This document shows positions 39,611-49,267 of a DNA stretch of 64,000 nt, piece by piece (the stretch's first letter is position 1; every line of letters starts with the position of its first letter). The stretch is from positions 2,790,001-2,854,000 of the forward strand of contig OZ316896.1 of assembly GCA_973895155.1 (NCBI GenBank), read 5' to 3'. A program made the position numbers and the translations under genes. The notes below the pieces were generated by a model. It was not told where the DNA came from, searched no databases, and worked only from the letters and a program-made list of their open reading frames with translations. Origin of the DNA: Marsupella aquatica. Its lineage: Eukaryota > Marchantiophyta.

Positions 39611-39954
39611 TGTTGAGCATAGACGACATTCGCAACGGCAAGCCCATGAACCATCCAACGCACAATAGTCGACACAGAGAGATACGTGGTTCACCTCCAC
39701 ATGAGGCTACGTCCACGGGAACACACAAGAGCTTTACTGCACTCTAGGCCGACCGGCCATACCAAGCATCCACAGCACAAGCTCTCCCTATCTCTCAACT
39801 AGCTCCGTAACAATGAGCCTAAGTTCCACCAGGGTCTGGCATCAGCCCTGGCTATATGCACAACAGCACTACCACTAACCTTAGCTAGGTCCTAACCCGA
39901 GTTAGCCTAACTGTGGTTAGCACAAGAGTCACAAGACTAGAGCAATATCTAACA
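39611..39954 (-). repeat. 5' LTR of the copia element
   Basis: 344 bp, starting TGTTAGATATTGC and ending CTCAACA on the minus strand. It is followed after 2 nt by the primer-binding site. Confidence 0.95.
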
Positions 39955-40605
39955 ACCAGGTATAGCAAAATCTACACCTATGGGCAGGCATAAGAGGCCA
40001 GTATAGGACAAGCTGATACCAGTCAGGCAGAGTATTGTACAAAGTAAGGTCAAAATTGATACCTGCTACTCAGGCCAAGTATTGCAATACCTTACCTTTA
40101 CAGGTTGGCAATACCTTGCTGTGATAGACAATATACCTCTACAACTGCTACAGACATCTGTCCTAGGTTTGGATTAGATGCTAGCGAAAAGTTTGCAGGT
40201 CCCCCTAAGCCCTATCCTGCAAGAAGAGTGCTCTTTAGTGTGTCCATCTGGGTCTCCAGAACCAAGTAACCAACCTACCTTTGTGTATATGAAAACATTA
40301 GCGGGAACCCCTGCTACAATAATGCACCCTCAAGAGGGTTTAACATTTGTTTTACATCCTATAAAACATTGAAATTTGTCCAAGAGATATCCTTAGTAGA
40401 CCTCCATCTGTAAAAAGTTTGCTTAATCAACCCCCTCTATACTTTTCCCCAATCTGGACTGTTGATGGACCTTTCAATCTCAGATTTCGACCGTTGATAG
40501 ACCTCAGGGGGTCTATCAAGTAACAAGTTTCATTTTGGATCAAGCAAATACCTCAAGTTTGTACTCGCAATCAAAACCTCAAAAAACAAGTGGAAGGACT
40601 GTCAT

Positions 40606-40672
40606 CACCGGAATTCAATCCTTCTACCTCCTGGTTTGCAGCCGGACACCCTTACCACTAGGATATGAAGCG
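40606..40672 (-). mobile_element. Possible tRNA-derived SINE head
   Basis: On the minus strand a TAGTGGTAAGG A-box-like block, a GCTGCAAACCAGGAGG middle and a GATTGAATTCC B-box-like block follow with tRNA-like spacing, as in several plant SINE families. Ends and target duplication were not found. Confidence 0.45.
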
Positions 40673-40748
40673 ATGTTCGACTAGAATGCCTTCGACTTTG
40701 TACTTATTTAAGAAATTGTTTTAGGTACTCACTAAGAACTCACCCTCA

Positions 40749-40884
40749 AGCATGACTTTGTGGTAGTTCACTTGAGTAAAGACTGAGGGGTCTTGGGTTC
40801 AACTATTGTGGCCGACTCTTCCGTTTCTGTGGGGTTTTCACAGATTTTCCTTAAAAAAAATTAAAAATTAAAAAACTCCCATTC
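40749..40884 (+). mobile_element. SINE with perfect 15 bp target-site duplication
   Basis: A 136 bp insert flanked by AAGAACTCACCCTCA at 40734-40748 and 40885-40899. The 5' part looks tRNA-derived: A-box-like GTGGTAGTTCA, then B-box-like GGGTTCAACTA. The 3' end is A-rich (CTTAAAAAAAATT, AAAAATTAAAAA). The exact duplication implies a relatively recent LINE-mobilised insertion. Confidence 0.85.
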
Positions 40885-41147
40885 AAGAACTCACCCTCAC
40901 CCTTTTCTCATCCGCCCTCAGTTGAGTTCGCTGGGGCTTGGCTTTAGGTTCCAATGGGAACCCGGGTTCCCTGCTCAGGGGTTCATATGACACTACTTTT
41001 TCAAACTCCAAAACATTTATTAGGTAATTATTTATTGTGCAAACCCAGCTAGCACTAGGCAGTCTTCGGACCACTGGTCTATTATTGACTTCTCGGCGGG
41101 CAGACGGGCAGGATTCATAAAGATATTGGCGGGAAAGAACACCAGTC

Positions 41148-41222
41148 TCCGAAACGCAAATCCCACATTTCGGACTCTGATGTTCCGAAACGCAAATCCT
41201 ACATTTCGGACTCTGATGTTCG
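41148..41222. repeat. 36 bp tandem duplication
   Basis: Two near-identical copies of a unit containing CCGAAACGCAAATCC and ACATTTCGGACTCTGATG, with one substitution. Confidence 0.85.
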
Positions 41223-41559
41223 GAAGAAGAATGTCTGTCAGCGAAGAAACTTGATGCAATGAAAGTCATGCCGTCGGAGGTGAGAAGAATGGATTATCTT
41301 TGGTTCACCAGTGAGGCAACCGCTACAGGATCTGGTGAAGGAATGGTTCAGTTCGGTGAAGGAATGGTTCAGTTTCAGAAAACAGACACAGACTAAATGT
41401 CGAGAGGGGTCACGAAAGAAATGCACCAGGGTTTTACGGAATTCCCCCAACATTCTGTCAACAAAGCATACATTGGAGACGATTTAGAACTGCGTAGGGA
41501 AAGCTCAAGGATTGAAAGGAACAGTTCTGCAATAGTGAATGCGAAAGAGATCAGTCCGA

Positions 41560-41700
41560 AATGGAGCTCGGAATTGGGTCGGCAATTTACTGTTAGATGA
41601 GGTGGGCGATGAACTCTGTCCAGAGGATGAGCGCAATGGGGGTTTTAGGAGCTGAGGAGGCGATGGAGGTGCAGGGCATGGAAATAGCAGCTTGTCAGGG
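41560..41700 (+). pseudogene. Partial duplicate of the 5' end of RFC3
   Basis: About 330 bp upstream of the real first exon, this stretch repeats its leader and first coding bases: GATGAGCGCAATGGGGG, then TTTTAGGAGCTGAGGAGGCG. It has an ATG at the corresponding place but runs into a stop after about two dozen codons and lacks the rest of exon 1. Confidence 0.8.
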
Positions 41701-41900
41701 AGATCGAGACTGAAGCCGTCGAATACCATCGTCACCTTCGGGAACACGGGGCTCATCACATTGGACAGATCGAAGCATAGCGAGGCTGCCGATCCCTCAA
41801 CGAGCGGGTACGTGACCAGAGATTGAATCTTTGTTACTAGGGCGGAATAAGCAGCTGGGACGAGGCGAGTGGTGGTTGTACCAGAGTCGGAGATTACTAG
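41690..41900 (-). pseudogene. Nepenthesin-like aspartic protease fragment
   Basis: The minus strand translates to a C-terminal-lobe fragment of a family A1B (nepenthesin/CND41-like) protease. Recognisable parts are SDSGTTTTRLVPAAYSALVT, LCFDLSNV, then FPKVTMVFDG and LDLP. The DSGTT motif holds the second catalytic Asp of the family. The first lobe is absent and the sequence runs into unrelated DNA, so it is a fragment. It sits between the two copies of the RFC3 5' end. Confidence 0.75.
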
Positions 41901-41970
41901 AGTCAGGAATTAGGTCAGCATTGACTCTTAGATGAGGCAGGCGATGGACACTGTCTAGAGGTTGTGCGCA

Positions 41971-42794
41971 ATGGGGGTTTTAGGAGCTGAGGAGGCGATG
42001 GAGTTGGAGGGCATGAAAACAGCTGCTACTGAAAAGAAGGACAAGGAATGGATGGATGTAGATACTCCTGAGTTTGGCAGCAAGCTTTCTGCAGCGCAGA
42101 AGGGAAAGGGAAAGGGAAAGGCGGTGCCGACTGCGTTGAAGAGAGTCGGCCCCTGGGTGGAGAAGTACCGACCCGCCAAACTTTCTGATGTTGCAGCGCA
42201 CAAGGATATCATAGATACCAGTACTGCCCCTTCTCTATCCCACGCTTCTATTCTCTGTTCTCAGTAATTTCGAATTGCTCCTGGCGTGTTGCTGACTGAG
42301 TCAAATTCAAATCGTAGTTTCTAAAACCTAACCAGCCTGACCTAGTCATTGGTTGAGCTTGAGAAACTAGAAATGAACTGACGTGTGCTAATTAGTTTTT
42401 CTGCCATATCTCAATTTAGGTGAAAGATTAAGTTTTCTGAACAGGATTTCGATTGGAATGCAGTTGATAGGCTTACTGGGGAGAACCGGCTACCTCATCT
42501 TTTGCTGTACGGACCACCTGGTACGGGAAAAACTTCAACCATTCTGGCAGTGGCGCGCAAGCTCTATGGAAGTCAATTCCAGAACATGATATTGGAGCTC
42601 AATGCCTCAGACGATCGTGGCATTGACGTGGTTAGGAACCAAGTGCAAGATTTTGCTAGCACTCAGAGTATTACTTTTGGGTATGTCTTTATGGCTTCAT
42701 GTTTGCTGTTTTAGTGGACTGATTGTCAGGAAACTGACTTCTGGAACGAATGTTTTCTTTGCTCAAACCATTTGGGTTGCGCAATCGGTCCTCC

Positions 42795-42833
<39 letters not shown>

Positions 42834-45625
42834 TTTTCTTTCTTTCTTTCTTTCTTTCTTTCTTGTGGGTTAGGCAAGAGTGCTTCAAAAACGTGATTTT
42901 CATCAAGCTGAAAGGTGTTTTTAATTTGTTGTGCTCATCCAATGATAATTTGGTGCCCTGCAGTATTAATATCAATGTGAAGCTTATAATTCTTGACGAA
43001 GCAGATGCAATGACCAAAGATGCCCAATTCTCTCTCCGGCGAAGTAAGCATGTCGGCCAACCTGGGAAAATGTTCACAGTTGTAGAAATTCATCCGCCGT
43101 TTACGAATTCTGCACATAATTTCTCACAAACAAACGGGGGAGTATATGTGTTCAAATGAATTTCTGGCTTTTGAAGTTTAGGAGGGGGCCATTATTCTCA
43201 GAAAATTGTCAAACTTCATTTTGATTATAGGTCATGAGGACTTTGCTGCGACTCCTCAGTTTGACTGCTCTCTTTGCTCAATTACTGGCATTGTCCTTTT
43301 GCTTGAAGAGGGCATATTTACCCGCTGAATTCTGAGGTTATGTATACGAGTATGTTGCGTTTCATATTTCACTAGGAACTCTGTCTTCTAATGCTTTCTG
43401 TTATTCTTGTTCAGTCATAGAGAAATATACCAAGAACACTCGATTCTGTCTTATTTGCAACTACGTAAGCAAGATTATCCCAGCTCTACAATCTCGATGT
43501 ACTCGATTTCGCTTCGCCCCCCTTGATCAAGCACATGTCGTCGAACGACTTCGGTTCGTCGTCAAGGAAGAAGGGTATTTACCCACCAAACCTACTTCTT
43601 ATGACTAGCCAGGGCGTTTCTCTCTTAGGTCTTTCTGTTCGATTATATGTATGTAATAGGTGAAAGTAGAGTTCATGTAAAGTGCATGGAGATGGTTACC
43701 TAGTGGAAAGCGTCTTGTGTGCAAGAATCATCAAGCAACAGAGACCTGAACGGGCTTCATTAACGCACCAGTTTGTCTGCTTCTGTTGAGGAGTCCCGCA
43801 GCTAGTAACTAGCTTGGCATGAGAGTAGTGAACCGATTTGGTTTGCTTTCTCTAAGTTAGACGTTATGGTTAGCCTCTGTCATGGTTATGTTCTGACTAT
43901 AATTAGTCAAGTTGCAGAGTATCTACTTGGTTCCTGTTGTGATTCTTTAAGCTAGATCTTCCTAAATGGACACGATCACAAATAAAGTAGCTGTGATAGC
44001 ACGCTGAGGGGTGTGAACGAAAACATACATGTAACTTGAACTGAAACTAGTCGCTTACACAGGTTTCGTTTTGTCAATAATATTTATGCAATAATTTGCA
44101 TAAATATTCTAACGGCATTGCTGTTCCTGATAACTTGAATATTGAAGAAGAGAAACGCCGTATATAAAATACTTATGGGTCTTTATGTCTGTACTGAGGT
44201 GCAATCCCACTGACCCATTTGCAAAGCCACTCAACGAGGATATTCTAAGGAATTCGCAGATCTGATTGTTTTGGTTGATCTTGTAGGGTGGATATAACAG
44301 AAGGTGGGCTCAATGCAATCGTCAGGCTTGGTGGGGGTGATATGCGTAAAGCCCTAAATATACTCCAGGTGTGATCATTATGGGCTTGTTATTTAACTGT
44401 GAAGTTGGACTTTGTATTGATCACCAATATAGCTACCATGCCATGAGAGAATTTCAAGGCATCACTTTACAACAATTGGATGTTACGTAATTTGTACGTA
44501 AAATAATTTCACAGCATTGTGACAGCATTGTGAGTCAATAATGAACATCTGCGTTCGGTATGTGTGTCTATATTGATCTGCAGTCAACCCAAATGGCAAC
44601 ACCTCATGTAACGGAGGAATCAGTGTATTTGTGTACTGGCAACCCAATGCCCAAAGATATTGAGCAGATTGCGCATTGGCTACTGAATGATTCCTTCACG
44701 AGAGCTTTTGACAGTAAGTCACTTCCATAAAGTGAACTCTTCCATATAGTGCTATTGCTGATTTCCCGTGCAAAACTTTTCTTTGAGCCGTATTCGAACT
44801 CTGTTGCTCAAGAGCAACCCCATGGAGCCCCTCCCGATCTACTGATGATCAATTTGGGCACGTACGAGATGCTTGTTGAGTCCAAACCTACCTGTTGGGT
44901 GCTCGTTTAGTGGTTCTGATTTCTTTGTTTTCCCATAAAGAGTGATGGCTGTTGTGAAAACGGTTTCATCGATGTTCTTCAGTCGGAAACATTTATGCTT
45001 GTCTGTGGATGCCCTACTTGTGGGTTGATTCTTTACTGAACTTACATTGATCTCTTTTGCAGATGTTTCAAATATGAAAACCAACAAGGGTTTAGCTCTG
45101 GTTGACATAGTGAAAGAGCTTCTTCCGTAAGTCCCCGGATTATGCTTGTTCTTGCATTCACCTCCCTATTCTTGAAGAGTCGGTCTGCCGAATGGAGGGA
45201 AGACATCGCTATCTGACCCATTTCTGTGTCAGCTGTTCTCAGCAGGCGCTTTCTGTTGAGAATATCGCTTTCAATTTTTCTTGGAATGCTTCTCTATGCA
45301 TTAAAACTGCTGTCTGGCATTGTGCAGATTCATTTTTCAAATAAGCTTGCCTCAAGATGTGAGAGTACAAATTGTTGATGCACTTGCAGATATTGAGTAT
45401 GTGCCTTTGCCGCATATTTCCACTCTATTACATCGGCCTGTGTTTAGGTTAGGCTTTTGAAGTTTTGGATTGCTTGACTGAAGGTATTTGGAACATAGCC
45501 TAACAACGACAATGTCACGATTCAGGTACCGGCTAGCGGGTGGGACAAGTGAGAAGCTGCAGCTTGGGGCACTTATCAGCGCGTTCACTCATGCCAGAGT
45601 GACGTTGGTCAAGGTAGCACGTTGA
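41971..45625 (+). CDS. RFC3: Replication factor C small subunit 3 (clamp loader)
   Basis: AAA+ subunit of the RFC complex that opens and loads the PCNA clamp at primer ends. It is the plant RFC3 (metazoan RFC5, yeast Rfc3) type. Nine exons: 41971-42220, 42464-42680, 42964-43043, 43415-43574, 44287-44368, 44584-44713, 45063-45126, 45328-45396, 45526-45625. All introns are GT-AG and the frame is open for 383 codons. Motifs in order: PWVEKYRP (RFC box), Walker A GPPGTGKT (100-107), [13 protein letters not shown], Walker [11 protein letters not shown] (163-172), and the sensor-1 region with SRC (209-211) in [11 protein letters not shown]. Sensor 2 [11 protein letters not shown] follows, then the collar domain to [12 protein letters not shown]. 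The start is the first ATG in frame. The N-terminal ~65 residues are charged and poorly conserved, as in relatives. Confidence 0.96.
42795..42864 (+). repeat. TTTC microsatellite in RFC3 intron 2
   Basis: About 17 CTTT units, interrupted once by a T-rich stretch, lie in the intron 42681-42963. The pyrimidine tract is far enough from the acceptor not to replace it. Confidence 0.9.
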
Positions 45626-48096
45626 CCTCAGTTTTTGTCGAGAAATTTCAAAGCACGAGTCATATGCCAAGATTATCACAGGTTGTTGACCCTTTCGAAT
45701 GGCCGAGCACCCTGGGATGGGTGGGCGCGTGTTTTGGTCCCAGCAAGCTCTGTTTTAAGACATATCTAGGAGCTCTGCACGTGGAGAGCAACTGGCACTG
45801 CATTGTTGGCAAATTGTTTAAGAGTAGCAAGTCCTGGAGGGGACACCGACTGCAGGTACGTTTTGCACTTGAGTTTCTGAGAAGGGGCCTGAAAGTAACG
45901 AGGGCCGTTGGTATTCGATGATGCAATTAGTTGTATTTCATGGCCGTGAGGGAAAATGGAGTTCTGCCTAATCGGGAAGTACGGAATTCTGCGAGGCCTG
46001 AAAGAACAGTATCTGATTGTGTCACGAAATCGTGATCAGGAAAGGAAAACACCATAGCAGATCTAGTCTTGCTGCCAAGTTGAGCGGCTCCATGTAAAGG
46101 ACCTTTCGTGATATAGTTAGTACTTCTGACGAAGGATTTGCTGCAACTTCCGAAGAATTCATAGGTACTCTGGTCACAGATGTGCCATGCAATGTTTTGC
46201 TCCTGTCCGCCCCCGGAGCATTGAAGAAGGCCCGTCAAGCGATCATCCGCTTGACAACATCACGGCGCAACCGAGCGAGAGAGGGAACATGCGAGAAAAA
46301 GAACAGAGTGACATCCACACAAAGGCACAAAGAAAGGGCGCAATCCGACAGAGGAGGGGCCCAGGAACGAATGCGAGTACTTTAATGAATGAAGAGACGG
46401 CGAAATCCCGACCAAATAGGTAGATGATAATGGAAGCACGAGACCACGAGAGAGAGGGAGAGAGAATTCCGCAGAGAGTGGTGTTGAAGTGACATGAAAT
46501 CTGGTGCTGTTTCGACCGTACAACAGAATCGGGGTGTTTTCTTAGTGTGGGACCACTTTGTTTTTTTTTTCTCATTTTGTATACAGTAAAGTCCTGTTTA
46601 CCAGAGCTTCAGTTTGAGTTTTGAGGGGGCTATTTTTACCCATAATGGTCCTGACGTCTGAACGGGGCAGGACCCCTTTTATAGTGGCAGCAGTGGTTTC
46701 AAGCTTTTCCTAAGAAAACACTCGGTCGTCGAAGATTTGCACAATGAGTTTCAGAATCGCATTTCTCAGCTTCTGAAAGGAAATAAATTGACGAGCATAA
46801 GAAGTCAATCGGGCCGTGGAATCAACTTCCAATGTCCAAGAGCATCCATAACTCTGTGAGACATTCTATTTTCCAGCACTTTGAACTGGCCCTAAAAGAC
46901 TTCATAATACTCGTGAATTGTTCGACATGAAATTACTAAGATTTGTCAGCAGTGAAGAGTTGATACTAGACGCCTGAATTACGAAGATTTGTCAATAGCG
47001 AAAACTGATATTGGACTTGGGCTCGGTCGGAGGCCATGATTGTGAAGAAGTATTTTTCAATACTCTTTGCAAACAAGTCTAAAACATTGCTACTTACGAT
47101 TCATTGTACAGAAAATCCTTACAGCACTCCATAGAATACAAGTGTAAGGACATTTTTTAGCTCTGGTACTCCAAGACTGGTTAGTATCAACATTTCATAG
47201 TACAAATCGTAGTAATTCAGTCGTGTAGAACTGTTTTACAGTAGTCTCGGTTCGAATGGGTTCAAATACAATTATTCATGAAGTCTTTTAGTGGCCAGTT
47301 CAAAGTTCTGGAAAAAATCACCTTCTCACAGATTTAGGGGTCTCGATCTACGATAGTATATTTCGTTGGTAGTTTCCTGTGATGGCAGTGCACTTAGTCT
47401 TTTTCATTTATACTTTCCTTCCTGAATATCAAGCCTTGGATACTCTTGGACATTCTAAGTTGGTTCCACCGTTCGAAGGTTTCAATTCTGATGCTCTTTC
47501 GTCGTTCCCTCTCACAAGCTGAGAAGGGCCAGACCTCTTGAACCCACAAACGACCATATTGTGTTAAGTTCAGGAGCACTGGTTAGGGAACTGGTTTTGC
47601 AGAGATCAGTAGTAAGTATTTCATCGCCATTGAATTCCACTGGGTTCTCATGCTCTTTCGTTCATTCCCTGTTAGAAGCTGAGAAGGGCCAGATTCTTGA
47701 CCTCACAGACGATCAAACAGTATCCAATGCTCTTTAGGAGAGTGAACTGGATTTGCATTGACCAGTAGCGTGTATTTCATGGCCGTGTATTAAATGGCCA
47801 TTCAATTTCATGGGAAAAGGAAACTAGCAGCCTTTTTCTCCAAAGACAAATAAATTGATTGATGTCCCAGGTGTTTTTTGAACGCAATTGAACGAAGAAA
47901 CGGGGCTCGATGATCCGGCGCTCATTGGCATTCAGCAGGCTTTGATCAACCAAGGTTATTATTATATATGTAGTATAATAATTCTCTCCCTGCAACATCG
48001 ATTCATTCGTAGATCTGTTGAAAAAGTGAACGCACGGTGAACAGAAAACGGCCGGGGTGGCATCGAGTTGCGCATCCACCAATGGGACTGCGTGCT
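45626..48096. other. Intergenic stretch with short tandem duplications
   Basis: Holds the 3' end of RFC3 and no further gene. Two decayed tandem duplications are visible: about 46927-47025 (AGATTTGTCA(G/A)(C/T)AG units) and about 47490-47815. In the latter, a ~165 bp unit with GAAGCTGAGAAGGGCCAGA, ACGA(C/T)CA and GTATTTCAT(C/G)GCC occurs twice. Confidence 0.55.
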
Positions 48097-48168
48097 GGGG
48101 CATTGCGAGAATCGAACTCGCGACCTCTTGCACCCAAAGCAAGAATCATACCACTAGACCAAATGCCC
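48097..48168 (-). tRNA. tRNA-Pro, anticodon UGG
   Basis: A 72 nt cloverleaf on the minus strand. The acceptor stem GGGCATT pairs with AATGCCC, with discriminator C. The D arm carries the A box (TGGTCTAGTGGTATGA). The anticodon loop is TT-TGG-GT, closed by a TTGC/GCAA-type stem. The T arm carries GGTTCGA-type GAGTTCGATTC (B box). There is no intron and CCA is not encoded, as normal for nuclear tRNA. It decodes CCN proline codons. Confidence 0.97.
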
Positions 48169-48337
48169 AATCATGTCCCTGTAAAAACAGAATTCGCTTA
48201 TATAAGGTAATTAATTTGATAGTCCATAACTTTTAACGTGAGTATGACAAATTTTTACGCCAAAAGTTTTGGATTATGACTTTGATAGGCCATAAAATTT
48301 TATCTGCTTACGCTTCTACTAAGTTAGAGTCCATTAA

Positions 48338-48492
48338 ACTTGAAGCTTTCTGGAACCCTGGTAGACACTACAAGAACGATGCAATGAGGACACATTAGAT
48401 GAATGAAACTGCTACTAAGTTATATTGAAGCTTTGAGAAGCCCTGGTAGACACACGGTGCAATGAGGACACATTAGATGAAACTGCTGCTCT
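48338..48492. repeat. Imperfect tandem duplication, about 80 bp x 2
   Basis: Both copies share GAAGCTTT, CCTGGTAGACAC, GCAATGAGGACACATTAGAT and GAAACTGCT. It lies between the tRNA and KEA3. Nothing else is recognised from 48169 to 49267 apart from the expected KEA3 3' region. Confidence 0.75.
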
Positions 48493-49267
48493 GCGACTGT
48501 ATCAGTTTTGGTGTACCGTAGGCATAATTGGAGGCGAGAGACATGCATTGAAACGAGGTGAATGAGCGACAGTCTGGAGGGAATTCTAGTCGTTAGTAAC
48601 CCACATTTCATCATCCTGTTTTGTGCCTCGTTGCAAGTGGAAGTATTCAAATTGGCGAACACATTGGAGGTATGGAACTTTGACAATCTAATGTATGCTC
48701 CATTCGTCCCAAGACGAGTACCATTTCGAAGGTGTGTTCCTATCCTTTGGAGTATATGCAACATATTACTCACCCTATGCCCCAAGCCCACCTTTCTTTT
48801 TCCTGTTTTGCCTACTTTTGGATCGCAGGAACAAACAAAACTCCACCGACGAAACCCTTCTGAGTCTTAACGATAGTTAAATCAATGAAATTCGTATCAA
48901 TAGGGCGAGAGGCACGGCAGATTCATATCCATCGTCGACAGGTAAGGTTAGACAGAAAGCTCATACTCACCCGCGAATTGCTTCTTGAAATTGCACATTC
49001 TCTTACCTCAGTGAACGGATAAATGCATCCCTCCACATTAATCTATCAACCTGAATACAAATATTTGCTCTATCCCTCTAGCGGGATGTCTGAATGAGAA
49101 TAATTTAGCACTCAGTGTCGTACAATAATATTGCACAAATTGGCCCTGACGTACGGGAACCCTCGGAATCTACTTTCCGGCCTGTACCTCCTGCCTTCCT
49201 CCACCTCCTTAGCTTTACAAGATCGAAAATCGGAAAGGCCGTAATCCCTCCATGACCGCTTTCACTA

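Larger units (their letters stand above)
33114..39954 (-). mobile_element. Ty1/copia LTR retrotransposon, full length but inactivated
   Basis: A 6841 bp element on the minus strand. Two 344 bp LTRs (TGT...ACA) flank a primer-binding site matching initiator tRNA-Met (39597-39608), a long leader, gag, protease, integrase, reverse transcriptase and RNase H in copia order, and a polypurine tract (33458-33468). The LTRs differ at about five positions by eye, so insertion is fairly recent. Coding is broken by in-frame TGA codons at 37816-37818, 36883-36885, 36440-36442 and 36383-36385, plus a frame change near 36773-36790. A clear 5 bp target duplication is not seen: flanks read CTGGT and AGTGG on the element strand. 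Confidence 0.97.

Noticed and set aside
45622-45921. 99-codon frame overlapping the end of RFC3
   Set aside because: It overlaps the last RFC3 codons in another frame and continues into 3' sequence with no family resemblance.
48562-48870. 102-codon frame between tRNA-Pro and KEA3
   Set aside because: No motif recognised, no splice context; likely chance.
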